Shown here piece after piece: positions 35,591 to 44,691 of a DNA stretch of 64,000 nt (its first letter is position 1; each line of letters begins with the position of its first letter). The stretch covers positions 62,001 to 126,000 of the forward strand of contig NZ_PXXX01000010.1 in the NCBI RefSeq assembly GCF_003367505.1. The letters run 5' to 3'. Source of the DNA: Lysinibacillus capsici. GTDB taxonomy: Bacteria > Bacillota > Bacilli > Bacillales_A > Planococcaceae. The position numbers were made by a program, and so were the translations under genes. The notes beneath the pieces were generated by a model that did no database searches, had not been told where the DNA came from, and saw only the letters and a program-made list of their open reading frames with translations.

Positions 35591-36669
35591 ACCTGCACCT
35601 GCTTTTTTCGAATAACATATATCAGGATTAAAAACACTGGCCAGCTTACCAGCACATAGCCTACATAGTTACTTGCCATAAATAATTTTTCTTGGAATTC
35701 ACGCGAAAAGGGCATTTTTACAATAAAGAAAATAATCAAGGCGATGATATACAACTGATAACTTTGCTTTTTCTTTTTAAGGAAGGTATCCATACCCCTT
35801 TTTGCACACCATACATAGGCTGTAATCGAGGATAAGATTAGAAAAACCCAAAGCGTAATGCCAATGATATCGATTCGCTCAATAAAGGTAAATTCTCCTG
35901 CCTTAAATAGGTTTAATACTGAAAACTCTACATTTTTTAATTGCCACTCTGAATAATACATGACGCTAATAGCTGTTGTGATAAAGCATAAAAATATACT
36001 AATCCAAATACCGATTAAGGAATGACGAAATGCCTTTTTTTGATCGATGATATATGGAAAATAAAATAGAATTAATTCGTAACCAAGGATAGAAAAATAT
36101 CCTTGCTTTAACGCTTCATAAAATTCCTTAGGCGTAAAATTAAAGAGAGGCAAAAAATGACTTGGATCACCTTTTTCAATGGCCCAGCGCGTAAAATAGA
36201 ATAATCCAATGGTAATAAAAAATGTCATTATACAAAATCGTGCAATAGATTTAATACCCCCACTTACAATATAAATAAGTAGCAGTAAAAAGCAAAGAAC
36301 AGGCATGGTGATGGTTTGTTCCTGCAATGCTGTACTTTGAATTAAGTGCATATAATTACTAATAATCCCTGCACTAAAAACAATAAATTGAATAATGACG
36401 AGTAGATTTATAAACTTTCCGAGCCATTTTCCCAATAATATTTCATTCATTCGAAATAAATCATCATTGGGAAACTTCGAACAAAGCCATACCATCGCAA
36501 ATAGTGTCAGGCTAGCAATCACACCAAAGAGAAGAGGCATAAATGATTGTGTGTAGCCCATAGGACTTAATTTCTGAGGGAGTGAAAGGATACCGGTACC
36601 AATCATAATACTTTGCGCTAAGAAGATGACATGATAACGATTTAACACCTTTCCTTTTGTTGTATTCAA
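35587..36669 (-). CDS. gerB: Germinant receptor permease subunit, GerB family
   Basis: 360 residues from TTG 36669, six bases after GAGGTGG; the frame opens seven codons earlier without a site. Ten membrane helices of the APC-type spore germination fold, starting QSIMIGTGILSLPQKL and including FYFPYIIDQKK. This subunit is thought to bind the germinant. Second gene of the gerA-gerB-gerC operon, 28 bases after gerA. Confidence 0.92.
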   Translation of the reverse strand: MNTTKGKVLNRYHVIFLAQSIMIGTGILSLPQKLSPMGYTQSFMPLLFGVIASLTLFAMVWLCSKFPNDDLFRMNEILLGKWLGKFINLLVIIQFIVFSAGIISNYMHLIQSTALQEQTITMPVLCFLLLLIYIVSGGIKSIARFCIMTFFITIGLFYFTRWAIEKGDPSHFLPLFNFTPKEFYEALKQGYFSILGYELILFYFPYIIDQKKAFRHSLIGIWISIFLCFITTAISVMYYSEWQLKNVEFSVLNLFKAGEFTFIERIDIIGITLWVFLILSSITAYVWCAKRGMDTFLKKKKQSYQLYIIALIIFFIVKMPFSREFQEKLFMASNYVGYVLVSWPVFLILIYVIRKKQVQV

Positions 36670-36697
36670 AATTAACCACCTCATTCTCATTCTGACA

Positions 36698-38092
36698 CTA
36701 TTTTTTCTGTACTTTTGAAATACCAGTCTTACTTCTTATATATTTAGTTGGAAATCGGATGACACTATCCAATAAATCGCTTGGCTTTCTTGGAATGGCA
36801 GGTGTCATATAATGCGTCCCTAAAGATTTGAGACTTAATAAATGGTGGATCAACCACGCAAAGGCGAGCATCTGTCCAAACAAGCCAAATAAACCTGCTG
36901 ATAAGATAAAAATATAACGGATAAATCGGCTAGTATTACTCATTAAGAAAATGGGCGGTAAGAAGGAAAGTAGTGCTGAGGTAGCGACTAATACAATGAG
37001 TATATTACTGAGTAATCCAGCTTCTACGGCCGCTGTACCAATTACAATACCTCCTACGATACCAATTGTTTGTCCGACTTTGGCAGGCATTCGAGAGCCC
37101 GCTTCTCGCAATACTTCAATAATAAGCTCGATAAATAATACCTCAATCAGTGGTGGAAATGGTACCTTACTTCTTGATTCTTGAAGATTTAATAATAATT
37201 CGTATGGCAAAATTTCTGGATGAAAGGTTAAGGCTGATATATACATGGGTGTAATCATGATCGTTAAGAAAAAACCAAAAAAGCGCAGCATCCTTAATAA
37301 AGATGCTGTTGTCCAACGGTTGTAGTAATCCTCAATCGACACGAACATTTCAAAAAAAGAAGTGGGACAGACAATGGCTAGTTGACTATTATCCATAAAA
37401 ACGACGATTCTACCATCCAGAAGATAACGGCAAATACTATCTGGACGGACTGTCATGTAATATTGAGGAAAGGGCGATAATGGATTATCCTCAATTAATT
37501 GCTTCAACACGGATATATCCGTAAATAACGGATAATCTACCTGGTCAATACGGTTTCTTAAATCATCTAAATTTTCATGGCTCACGATATTATCCATATA
37601 CATAATCGATATTTTAATATTGGCTTCTGACCCAACAATTCGGTTTTCATTTTTTAGCATGGAGCTTTGAATCCGTCTTCTCACTAACGATATATTCGTT
37701 TCCAGTGATTCTGTAAATGCATCCTGTGGACCAATTACAGTCGACTCTGTTTCCGTATCCGTAATGGCCCTTGTAGGCGCACTATACGTATCGATACTTA
37801 ATAGGGCGTTGGTTTCGTGAAAAAAAAGAAGGGTTTGCCCAGCATTCAATTTTTTAACGACACCTTTCACATCTTTCGGGTCCACATATTGAGCCATTTG
37901 ATGAATTTGTTTCAAATTATTAGCTAGTGGAATCGTCACCATGGTTTGCAAGGTCATTTTTTCGATGAGTGAGGAGAAATAAATGACCGTCACATCCCCT
38001 TCTTCTGTAGCGATCATTTTCAGTTTTACGTCATCGACTTCGTTAATCTCCTGCTTTAATTTAGTGACAATCTGCTCGGGTATCTCGTTCAT
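36698..38092 (-). CDS. gerA: Germinant receptor subunit, GerA family
   Basis: 464 residues from the ATG at 38092 (site AGGGGTGGAG); the longer frame is not supported. N-terminal soluble domain with GPQDAFTESLETNISLVRRR, then about five membrane helices with LQESRSKVPFPPLIEVLFIE. First gene of the operon and A subunit of the receptor. A sigma-G promoter would be expected upstream near 38100-38200, but I could not define one with confidence. Confidence 0.93.
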   Translation of the reverse strand: MNEIPEQIVTKLKQEINEVDDVKLKMIATEEGDVTVIYFSSLIEKMTLQTMVTIPLANNLKQIHQMAQYVDPKDVKGVVKKLNAGQTLLFFHETNALLSIDTYSAPTRAITDTETESTVIGPQDAFTESLETNISLVRRRIQSSMLKNENRIVGSEANIKISIMYMDNIVSHENLDDLRNRIDQVDYPLFTDISVLKQLIEDNPLSPFPQYYMTVRPDSICRYLLDGRIVVFMDNSQLAIVCPTSFFEMFVSIEDYYNRWTTASLLRMLRFFGFFLTIMITPMYISALTFHPEILPYELLLNLQESRSKVPFPPLIEVLFIELIIEVLREAGSRMPAKVGQTIGIVGGIVIGTAAVEAGLLSNILIVLVATSALLSFLPPIFLMSNTSRFIRYIFILSAGLFGLFGQMLAFAWLIHHLLSLKSLGTHYMTPAIPRKPSDLLDSVIRFPTKYIRSKTGISKVQKK

Positions 38093-38205
38093 TTTTGCTC
38101 CACCCCTTTTGTTCCGATAAATACCAGTCCATATCATTCATTTTTTAGTAGTTTGCCTTTTTATCATTTAATTATGTAAAAATTGTGCTAGCAAAAATAG
38201 CCATA

Positions 38206-38240
38206 CAAAAAGGATGCATCCCAATTAGAGATACATCCTT
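38206..38240 (-). terminator. Terminator after the AapA-like permease
   Basis: AAGGATGTATC / GATGCATCCTT (one U-G pair) with a 9-base loop and a T run on the minus strand. Confidence 0.82.
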
Positions 38241-38245
38241 AAAGG

Positions 38246-39619
38246 TTATTCTATAGAATCTTTGCTGTATCGGTTTTTACCAATACCAAATACGTAGTAG
38301 CTAATGGTTACAAGAATCAAGAAAATAATGCCCACTATTAATGACACGCGTGTATCATCATTGAACCACATGCCGACTAGTACCATGATTAAAAAGATAA
38401 TTGTTACATAGTTTGTAATCGGTGCGAACGGCATTTTAAAAGGATGCTTTGCTAGCTGCGCTTCCTTTACTTTTCTAAAACGAATTTGACTTATTAAAAT
38501 GATAAACCATGGAATCATCCCTGGTAAAACACTTGCACTATACACATAAACAAATAAGTTTTCAGGGGCAATATAACTTAAAATAACACCAACGACTAAG
38601 CCAACTAATACGCCCGCTGTTCCAAATAAAGGCACACCATTACTAGAAAGCTTTGCGAAAAATTTTGGTGCTTGTCCATTCATAGCAAGTGTATATAACA
38701 TACGTCCAGCACTATAGATTCCACTGTTACACCCTGACATTGCAGCTGTGATGACGACGAAATTAATAATACCTGCGGCAGCTGTGATACCTACCTTAGC
38801 AAATGTCGCAACGAAAGGACTACCAATTGTGCCAAGCTCATCCCAAGGATACACTGTAACAATGACAAAGATTGCACCGATATAGAAAATTAAAATACGC
38901 CAAATAATGCTTTGGATGGCATTCGTAATCGTTTGTTGAGGATTTTTTGCTTCTCCTGCTGTAATCCCAATGAGCTCCACCCCTTGATAGGCAGCAACGA
39001 CTAAAGATAAGGCAAAGAAAAATCCTGTCCAGCCACCTGTAAAGAAGCCACCGTGACTCCAAAGATTGGATAAGCCGATTGCTATTCCATCATTGCCAAA
39101 GCCAAAGAAGATGAGTCCGACCCCTGCAATAATCATTAAAATAATCGTAACAATTTTAATCATCGCAAACCAGAATTCAAATTCTCCAAACGATTTGACA
39201 GAAATGAAGTTTGCCACACCCAAAATCACCATTGCAATTAGACCAGGTATCCAAGCTGGTAATTCTGGATACCAATATTGCATATACGTTCCTACTGCTA
39301 TAATTTCAGACATCCCAACAATAACCCATTGGAACCAGTTACTCCACGCTGTTAAATACCCTGCTAAAGGATGAATATATTTATAGCCAAATGTGGCAAA
39401 AGAGCCTGTACTTGGCTCCATATAAAGCATCTCACCCATTGCCCTCATAATGAAAAAAATAAAAATACCTGCAATACCATAGGCAAGGAGTACAGAAGGT
39501 CCTGTCCATTGAATAGCACTTGCTGAGCCCATAAATAGCCCAACACCAATCGTACCGCCAAGTGCAATCATTTGAATATGACGTGCTTCTAATCCTCTTT
39601 TCAATTCCTTATTGGCCAC
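38246..39619 (-). CDS. Amino acid permease (AAT/AapA-YbgF type)
   Basis: 457 residues and 12 membrane helices. Near the N-terminus are [20 protein letters not shown] and, further on, [20 protein letters not shown], the consensus of the Bacillus amino acid transporter family that includes AapA, YbgF, RocC and GabP. The very similar [20 protein letters not shown] stretch favours AapA/YbgF. The start is GTG after GAGG. Substrate uncertain: D-serine, D-alanine, glycine or proline are candidates; beta-alanine uptake would suit the neighbouring catabolic island, but this is a guess. Confidence 0.88.
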   Translation of the reverse strand: MANKELKRGLEARHIQMIALGGTIGVGLFMGSASAIQWTGPSVLLAYGIAGIFIFFIMRAMGEMLYMEPSTGSFATFGYKYIHPLAGYLTAWSNWFQWVIVGMSEIIAVGTYMQYWYPELPAWIPGLIAMVILGVANFISVKSFGEFEFWFAMIKIVTIILMIIAGVGLIFFGFGNDGIAIGLSNLWSHGGFFTGGWTGFFFALSLVVAAYQGVELIGITAGEAKNPQQTITNAIQSIIWRILIFYIGAIFVIVTVYPWDELGTIGSPFVATFAKVGITAAAGIINFVVITAAMSGCNSGIYSAGRMLYTLAMNGQAPKFFAKLSSNGVPLFGTAGVLVGLVVGVILSYIAPENLFVYVYSASVLPGMIPWFIILISQIRFRKVKEAQLAKHPFKMPFAPITNYVTIIFLIMVLVGMWFNDDTRVSLIVGIIFLILVTISYYVFGIGKNRYSKDSIE

Positions 39620-39830
39620 TCCATAACGCCTCTTTTCCTGTTGTTCTTTCTACGATGTTTTTACTTTAAAATAATAATCAATTTTTCTAAAAAAGACAAA
39701 TGTATTTTTAGGAAAAACAAAAAATATTACTATTTTAATAGAATAACAAAAAATAGGTAATAACGACGATTTAATTGATGTTTGTACGAAATATGATGTT
39801 ACTTCAACATAATTAAAATCAGAAAATTCA

Positions 39831-39869
39831 AAAAACTCTATTCCGTTCAAGTCGAAAGGAATAGAGTTT
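39831..39869 (-). terminator. Terminator at the end of the preT-preA-permease transcript
   Basis: AAACTCTATTCC / GGAATAGAGTTT, 12-bp perfect stem with a 13-base loop and a T run on the minus strand, just after the 69-residue ORF. The remaining DNA to 39619 holds only the promoter region of the amino acid permease. Confidence 0.9.
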
Positions 39870-39875
39870 ACTTCG

Positions 39876-40085
39876 TTATTGTAATAAAGTTTGTTCCTGT
39901 AATTTTGCAGAAAAGTATTTACGTGCATCTGCTGTTAGAATTTGTAGCAAAGTCACTTCTTCTTGACGTGCAAACTCTACAAACATCCCACTTAAATTTT
40001 CGTAGACATATTTGATTTTAAAGCCACTATCTAAATAATGATCTACTTTTTGAATTTCCTCTGTGCTTTGTTGGAATTCAGACAT
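39876..40085 (-). CDS. Small 69-residue protein of unknown function
   Basis: The ATG has a near-ideal site (AAGGTGAGGTGATGGC), the gene sits 45 bases after the NCS1 permease and ends directly before a strong terminator, so it is very probably translated. The protein is soluble and acidic, with a predicted helical pattern (VDHYLDSGFKIKYVYENLSG, then EFARQEEVTLLQILTADARK). I do not recognise the family. Position as the last gene of a pyrimidine uptake and catabolism transcript suggests a role there. Confidence 0.7.
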   Translation of the reverse strand: MSEFQQSTEEIQKVDHYLDSGFKIKYVYENLSGMFVEFARQEEVTLLQILTADARKYFSAKLQEQTLLQ

Positions 40086-40130
40086 GCCATCACCTCACCT
40101 TCTTTTGAAAATGTCTTGATGTTGTCTCAC

Positions 40131-41645
40131 TTACTCGGCACCCTTCATCTCTAACAGAGGATCTGGTTGCTCCACCAGTTCATCTTCATCCGGAGTCGCC
40201 GTTGGAGCTGTTGGCTGGCCAAATATTTCGTCTAAATTATGTCCGACAGTAATACCTAAATATTTGGCATCACTTGGATCATCTAGCTCAGCTTGTGGAT
40301 ACTTTTTAAACCACCAATACTTCGCTAATACATAATATACAATCGCGCCTACAGCAAACCCTACTAAAGAAGAGTAAGTTGAAAATATATTGGCAACTGC
40401 ACCACCGATTACCCAAGCGATTAATCCAGCCATATTAAAGCCCTTATAATATTTAAATTGCCCATCTAATTCATAAAGCTCTTTTACATGTACGCGCCGT
40501 TTACGAATTAGGTAGTAATCAGCAAATAAAATACCTACAATCGCTGTTAAAATACCGCCAATGATTAATAGGACATTGACCATGACATCAAATAGACTCC
40601 AGGGCTGTGCAAGAATACCAATAATCCCTGCAATAACTACCCCTACCCAGAATGGCACTTTCGGTCCACCGATATTAGAGAAAATAGTAGCTGCTGGTAC
40701 AACGTTGGCAGAGGTATTTGTCGACCATTGTGCTAATACAATCATCAGCAATAGAATTCCAAGAATAAAGCCGCTTGCACTTTGCTGTAAGGCATTAATT
40801 GGGTCTGCCGAGGCAACTGCCATATAGCAAACTGCACCAATCGTAACAATGAATGTGTTTGTAATGGGCATGACAATTAAAGAGCCTACAAGCTGTGTTT
40901 TATTACGCTTGAACCAATTACGCTCATTTTTGGGTGCTTTAAAGAAACGGGACAAGGATGGCATATCTGCTGCTAAGGTTGCCCAAAAGCCCATATTTGC
41001 CATCACCACTACCATAAAGGCGGTAAAAGCAGCGAAGCCTGTTGTTGGGGTTTCCACCCACGTCCAAATATTTTTTCCCTGAGATGTTGCATTATCTGCC
41101 AATGTGTAATACATCCAACAAGAAATTAAAATTATGACAGGGGCTGCTAAATCAGCAAAACGCTCAATGGATTTAATACCAAGAGATGTATTAAAGAGTT
41201 GAAGCGCTGCAAACACAAGGAAGCAGATAAACCAATTATCAAAGCCAAACAATAAATTTAAAATTCCGTTTATCGCTAATGCACCAAAATACGTATTCAA
41301 ACCAAACCAACAGGCAGCTGTAACACCACGTACAAGGGAAGGTATATGAGTACCGAATGTGCCAAATGGTGCACGCATATAAACAGGGAAAGATAATCCA
41401 TGCTCTATTCCGATGTCACCAATTAACGTCATAAAGACGCCAATTAAACAAGAACCTACCAATGTTGCCACAATCACCATTGGTAAGGATAAATTCATGA
41501 TAGCCGAACCACCAATGGCAAAAGCCGCTAATACAATTGCCATTCCTATCCAAATCACCGCAAAACCAAATGTTCCAATATTTCTTTGTTGATGTGTCAC
41601 TGGAAGTAAATCTGGGGATTTTAAATAATTCCCTTCACGTTCCAT
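40131..41645 (-). CDS. NCS1 family nucleobase permease
   Basis: 504 residues from the ATG at 41645, after AAAGGAGAG; the frame is open 20 codons further. About 12 membrane helices. The family signature is in the N-terminal part (GFAVIWIGMAI, then YMRAPFGTFGTHIPSLVRG). NCS1 permeases carry uracil, cytosine, hydantoins or allantoin with a proton or sodium. With PreA, PreT and dihydropyrimidinase beside it, uracil, thymine or a hydantoin is the likely cargo. The acidic C-terminal tail (ATPDEDELVEQPDPLLE) is unusual. Confidence 0.9.
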   Translation of the reverse strand: MEREGNYLKSPDLLPVTHQQRNIGTFGFAVIWIGMAIVLAAFAIGGSAIMNLSLPMVIVATLVGSCLIGVFMTLIGDIGIEHGLSFPVYMRAPFGTFGTHIPSLVRGVTAACWFGLNTYFGALAINGILNLLFGFDNWFICFLVFAALQLFNTSLGIKSIERFADLAAPVIILISCWMYYTLADNATSQGKNIWTWVETPTTGFAAFTAFMVVVMANMGFWATLAADMPSLSRFFKAPKNERNWFKRNKTQLVGSLIVMPITNTFIVTIGAVCYMAVASADPINALQQSASGFILGILLLMIVLAQWSTNTSANVVPAATIFSNIGGPKVPFWVGVVIAGIIGILAQPWSLFDVMVNVLLIIGGILTAIVGILFADYYLIRKRRVHVKELYELDGQFKYYKGFNMAGLIAWVIGGAVANIFSTYSSLVGFAVGAIVYYVLAKYWWFKKYPQAELDDPSDAKYLGITVGHNLDEIFGQPTAPTATPDEDELVEQPDPLLEMKGAE

Positions 41646-41694
41646 AATGTTTCTCTCCTTTTTTTCTAATTTCCGTGACAACCTACTTGAAGTG

Positions 41695-41724
41695 CCTTCC
41701 TTCACCCAAAATGCTGAAGGAAGG
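41695..41724 (-). other. Intercistronic hairpin between preA and permease genes
   Basis: CCTTCCTTCA / TGAAGGAAGG, 10 bp with a 10-base loop and no T tract. Not a standard terminator; perhaps an mRNA stability or processing element. Confidence 0.55.
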
Positions 41725-41769
41725 TGGAATTTCGATTTTAATCTTTATTCAAAAATGAACAACGGTCCT

Positions 41770-43032
41770 TTATTTTGATAGACTGCTAAGAAGTGATTGG
41801 CGTTCATTCCATGTCATTGGCGGAATTGTAGATGGGCGTTCAACCATTGAAATGGCTCCATCGACAGGACAAACAATTGAGCATAAATTACAGCCTACGC
41901 AGTCTTCCTCACGAACCTTTAGCATTGGGCGACCATCCTCCGTATAAAGGTCAATACATTGATGGGATGTATCCTCGCAAGCAATATGACACTTATTGCA
42001 ATTAATACAAACATCATTATTAATTTCTGCGACAATTTTATAATTTAAATCTAAATCACCCCAGTTTGAATACCTTTGTACAGAGCGACCAACTAAATCC
42101 ATGACTGAAGCTAAACCTTTATCATCTAAGTAGTTATTCAGCCCATCAATCATATCCTCCACAATACTAAAGCCATGATGCATTGCTGCTGTACATACCT
42201 GTACGCCTGTCGCACCCATTAAAATAAATTCCGCTGCATCTTGCCAATTGGAGATCCCCCCGATGCCCGAAATCGGTACATTGACTAATGGATTACGAGC
42301 ACATTCTGCAACCATGTTCAGTGCAATTGGTTTAACTGCTGGACCACAATAGCCCCCATGAGCTCCTTTTCCAGCCACATGTGGTACTGTATTCCAAGAA
42401 TCTAAATCAACACCAGCTAAACTGTTAATCGTATTAATCATACTCACAGCATCTGCTCCACCTCGTGTTGCCGCTTCCGCCGTCACGGTAATATCCGTAA
42501 TGTTGGGCGTTAGTTTAACAATAACAGGTGTACGCGCCGCTTCCTTTACCCAGTACGTTTGTTTTTCCACCAATTCAGGGACTTGACCAGAGGCAGAACC
42601 CATGCCTCGTTCTGCCATCCCATGTGGACAACCAAAGTTAAGCTCAAGACCATCAACCCCCACATCTTCTACTCGTTTCACAATTTCATGCCATTTTTCT
42701 TGCTTTGGTTCCACCATTAACGAGGCAATAATTGCGTGATTAGGAAATTTCTTTTTCGTCTCATAAATTTCTTGTAAATTCACTTCTAATGGTCGATCCG
42801 TAATTAATTCAATATTGTTAAAGCCTGCCACACGTTGGCCATTATAGCTAACTGCTGCAAAACGGGAAGACACATTTAAAATCGGTTCTCCTAACGTTTT
42901 CCAAACTGCGCCACCCCAGCCCGCTTCAAATGCACGTTGTACTTGATAGCCTGAATTCGTTGGTGGAGCAGATGCTAGCCAAAATGGATTCGGCGATTTG
43001 ATGCCCGCTAAATTAATGCGTAAGTCTGCCAT
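41770..43032 (-). CDS. preA: Dihydropyrimidine dehydrogenase subunit PreA
   Basis: 420 residues. An FMN-binding dihydroorotate-dehydrogenase-like barrel (NLAGIKSPNPFWLASAPPTN at the start; ELNFGCPHGMAERGMG near 132; PISGIGG near 248) is followed by two 4Fe-4S clusters: CINCNKCHIAC and CVGCNLCSIVCP. It reduces uracil and thymine to dihydro forms together with PreT. It stands 194 bases downstream of preT on the same strand, with a strong hairpin between them. Confidence 0.95.
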   Translation of the reverse strand: MADLRINLAGIKSPNPFWLASAPPTNSGYQVQRAFEAGWGGAVWKTLGEPILNVSSRFAAVSYNGQRVAGFNNIELITDRPLEVNLQEIYETKKKFPNHAIIASLMVEPKQEKWHEIVKRVEDVGVDGLELNFGCPHGMAERGMGSASGQVPELVEKQTYWVKEAARTPVIVKLTPNITDITVTAEAATRGGADAVSMINTINSLAGVDLDSWNTVPHVAGKGAHGGYCGPAVKPIALNMVAECARNPLVNVPISGIGGISNWQDAAEFILMGATGVQVCTAAMHHGFSIVEDMIDGLNNYLDDKGLASVMDLVGRSVQRYSNWGDLDLNYKIVAEINNDVCINCNKCHIACEDTSHQCIDLYTEDGRPMLKVREEDCVGCNLCSIVCPVDGAISMVERPSTIPPMTWNERQSLLSSLSK

Positions 43033-43090
43033 ATAAGTTCCCCCTCTATCCGTACTAACAATCTTTTGTCAACTGAAAGCATAGTGCCAG

Positions 43091-43164
43091 ATACAGGCTG
43101 TATGACCTCCATTTCAAAACATAGGCTAATGTAATCATTCAGATGGGGGATTAACAGCCTGTAT
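43091..43164 (-). other. Inverted repeat with long loop in the preT-preA gap
   Basis: ATACAGGCTGT at 43091-43101 and ACAGCCTGTAT at 43154-43164 are exact complements, 11 bp with a loop of 52 bases. Could form a long stem in the mRNA; purpose unknown. Confidence 0.5.
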
Positions 43165-43175
43165 AAACCCGATTG

Positions 43176-43224
43176 GTGAATCTAACAATCAGTGGAGGAA
43201 GAGCCTCCCTGATTGAAGGTTCAC
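43176..43224 (-). other. Hairpin directly after the preT stop codon
   Basis: Nested arms GTGAA...CAATCAG-GAGG and CCTC-CTGATTG...TTCAC with a 5-base loop. No T tract follows, so readthrough into preA is likely. Confidence 0.55.
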
Positions 43225-43225
43225 T

Positions 43226-44593
43226 TTATGCAATCTCACTTGGTTTTCTTAAACATTCATGAATCTTATATGCTGCATCTTTTCCTTGCTGTACAGCGGT
43301 CACTACCATCGCTTCACCCTGTCCATTACCAAAGACAACATCTCCACATGCAAATACTTTGTCATTGGACGTTTGCATTGTTGTCTCATCAATGTCTACG
43401 ACACCATTTGTATGAGCTAAACCAAAGGCTTCAATTAACGATACAAAACGAGTTTGCCCGATGGCTTTAATAACAGCATCCACTTCAATGATAAAATTGG
43501 AGCCCTTTACTTCTTCAGGGCGTTGTCGACCATCAGGACCTGCCTCACCAAGCTTCATTTTCACACATTCAATGCCTGTCACCTTTCCTGCTTCATTGCC
43601 AATAATTTTTTTAGGTGCAGTTAGCCATTTAAATTCCACACCATCCTGCTTGGCAAATTCATATTCAAATTTGTATGCTGTCATTTCTTTTTCTGTTCTA
43701 CGATAGAGAATTTGTACATTATCTGCGCCTAAACGCACCGCACTTGTAGCACCGTCTATCGCCGTGTTTCCAGCACCGATTACGGCTACTCGTTTCCCTA
43801 CAATATCATTTGTAAGCGGTCCCATTTTTGTTTTTCGAATAAACTCAATAGCATCATGTACCCCTTCTAAATCTTCCCCATCAATGCCCAAATTTGGGAC
43901 AGCACCCATACCGACAGCTAAAATCACACTGTCATACTGAGCCAAAATTTCATCAGCAGAAATATCCACACCTACAGCTGTATTCGTTTGAATGTCCACA
44001 CCGAGCTGTTCAATCTGCTCTACTTCCCAATCTACGACATCATTTGGTAATCGGAATGCTACAATCCCATAGCTTCCTAAGCCCCCTGCCTTCGCTTCAG
44101 CCTCATAAATAGTTACTTGATAGCCTAAACGACTGAGCTCACGAGCTGCCGACAAACCAGCAGGACCTGCCCCTACAATGGCTATTTTCTGTCCATTATG
44201 TGGACCTGCCTTAAATAGCTGAGCATTGGTTTCCATTGCCCAATCCGTTGCATAACGTTGTAACTCACCAATTTTAATTGGCTTTGTTGAAGAATTTAAG
44301 ACACACGCCCCTTCACACAGTTCTTCCGTTGGACAAACTCTTGCACAGCTTGCACCAATTGGGTTTGCTTCTAATATAGTCGTAGCAGAACCCTTCATAT
44401 TACCAGATGCAATTTTTTTTATGAAATTTGGTATTTGAATACTTGTTGGACATGCTTTAATACATGGTGCGTCATAGCAATACAAACAACGATTGGCTTC
44501 CTCAATAGCCTCATTCTTTGTCATCTTACCTTTTAATTCCACAAAATTACGTCTAAGCTGCACGGTCATTGCATTTTCTTGAATCGGAACCAT
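43226..44593 (-). CDS. preT: Dihydropyrimidine dehydrogenase subunit PreT
   Basis: 455 residues from ATG 44593, eight bases after AGGGGG; a GTG two codons earlier is closer to the site. N-terminal iron-sulfur domain CLYCYDAPCIKACP, then an FAD domain (IVGAGPAGLSAARELS near 148) and an NADPH domain (AVIGAGNTAIDGA near 279). It supplies electrons from NAD(P)H to PreA. The cluster layout preT-preA-permease suggests one transcript. E. coli PreT is of similar size (about 410). Confidence 0.93.
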   Translation of the reverse strand: MVPIQENAMTVQLRRNFVELKGKMTKNEAIEEANRCLYCYDAPCIKACPTSIQIPNFIKKIASGNMKGSATTILEANPIGASCARVCPTEELCEGACVLNSSTKPIKIGELQRYATDWAMETNAQLFKAGPHNGQKIAIVGAGPAGLSAARELSRLGYQVTIYEAEAKAGGLGSYGIVAFRLPNDVVDWEVEQIEQLGVDIQTNTAVGVDISADEILAQYDSVILAVGMGAVPNLGIDGEDLEGVHDAIEFIRKTKMGPLTNDIVGKRVAVIGAGNTAIDGATSAVRLGADNVQILYRRTEKEMTAYKFEYEFAKQDGVEFKWLTAPKKIIGNEAGKVTGIECVKMKLGEAGPDGRQRPEEVKGSNFIIEVDAVIKAIGQTRFVSLIEAFGLAHTNGVVDIDETTMQTSNDKVFACGDVVFGNGQGEAMVVTAVQQGKDAAYKIHECLRKPSEIA

Positions 44594-44641
44594 TTCCACA
44601 TCCCCCTCATGTGTTCATTTTTTCCGTACCCTAATTACGAA

Positions 44642-44676
44642 ACCGATTGTTTTGCTCTCCAGTCAAAACAATCGGT
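44642..44676 (-). terminator. Terminator-like hairpin between dihydropyrimidinase and preT
   Basis: ACCGATTGTTTTG / CAAAACAATCGGT, 13-bp perfect stem with a 9-base loop, 15 bases after the dihydropyrimidinase stop. The following minus-strand sequence TTTCGTAATT is only weakly T-rich, so termination may be partial. Confidence 0.6.
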
Positions 44677-44691
44677 CTATCCTGTAGGAAG

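Noticed and set aside
39650-39928. 92-codon minus-strand open frame
   Set aside because: It runs through the terminator at 39831-39869 and has no ribosome site.
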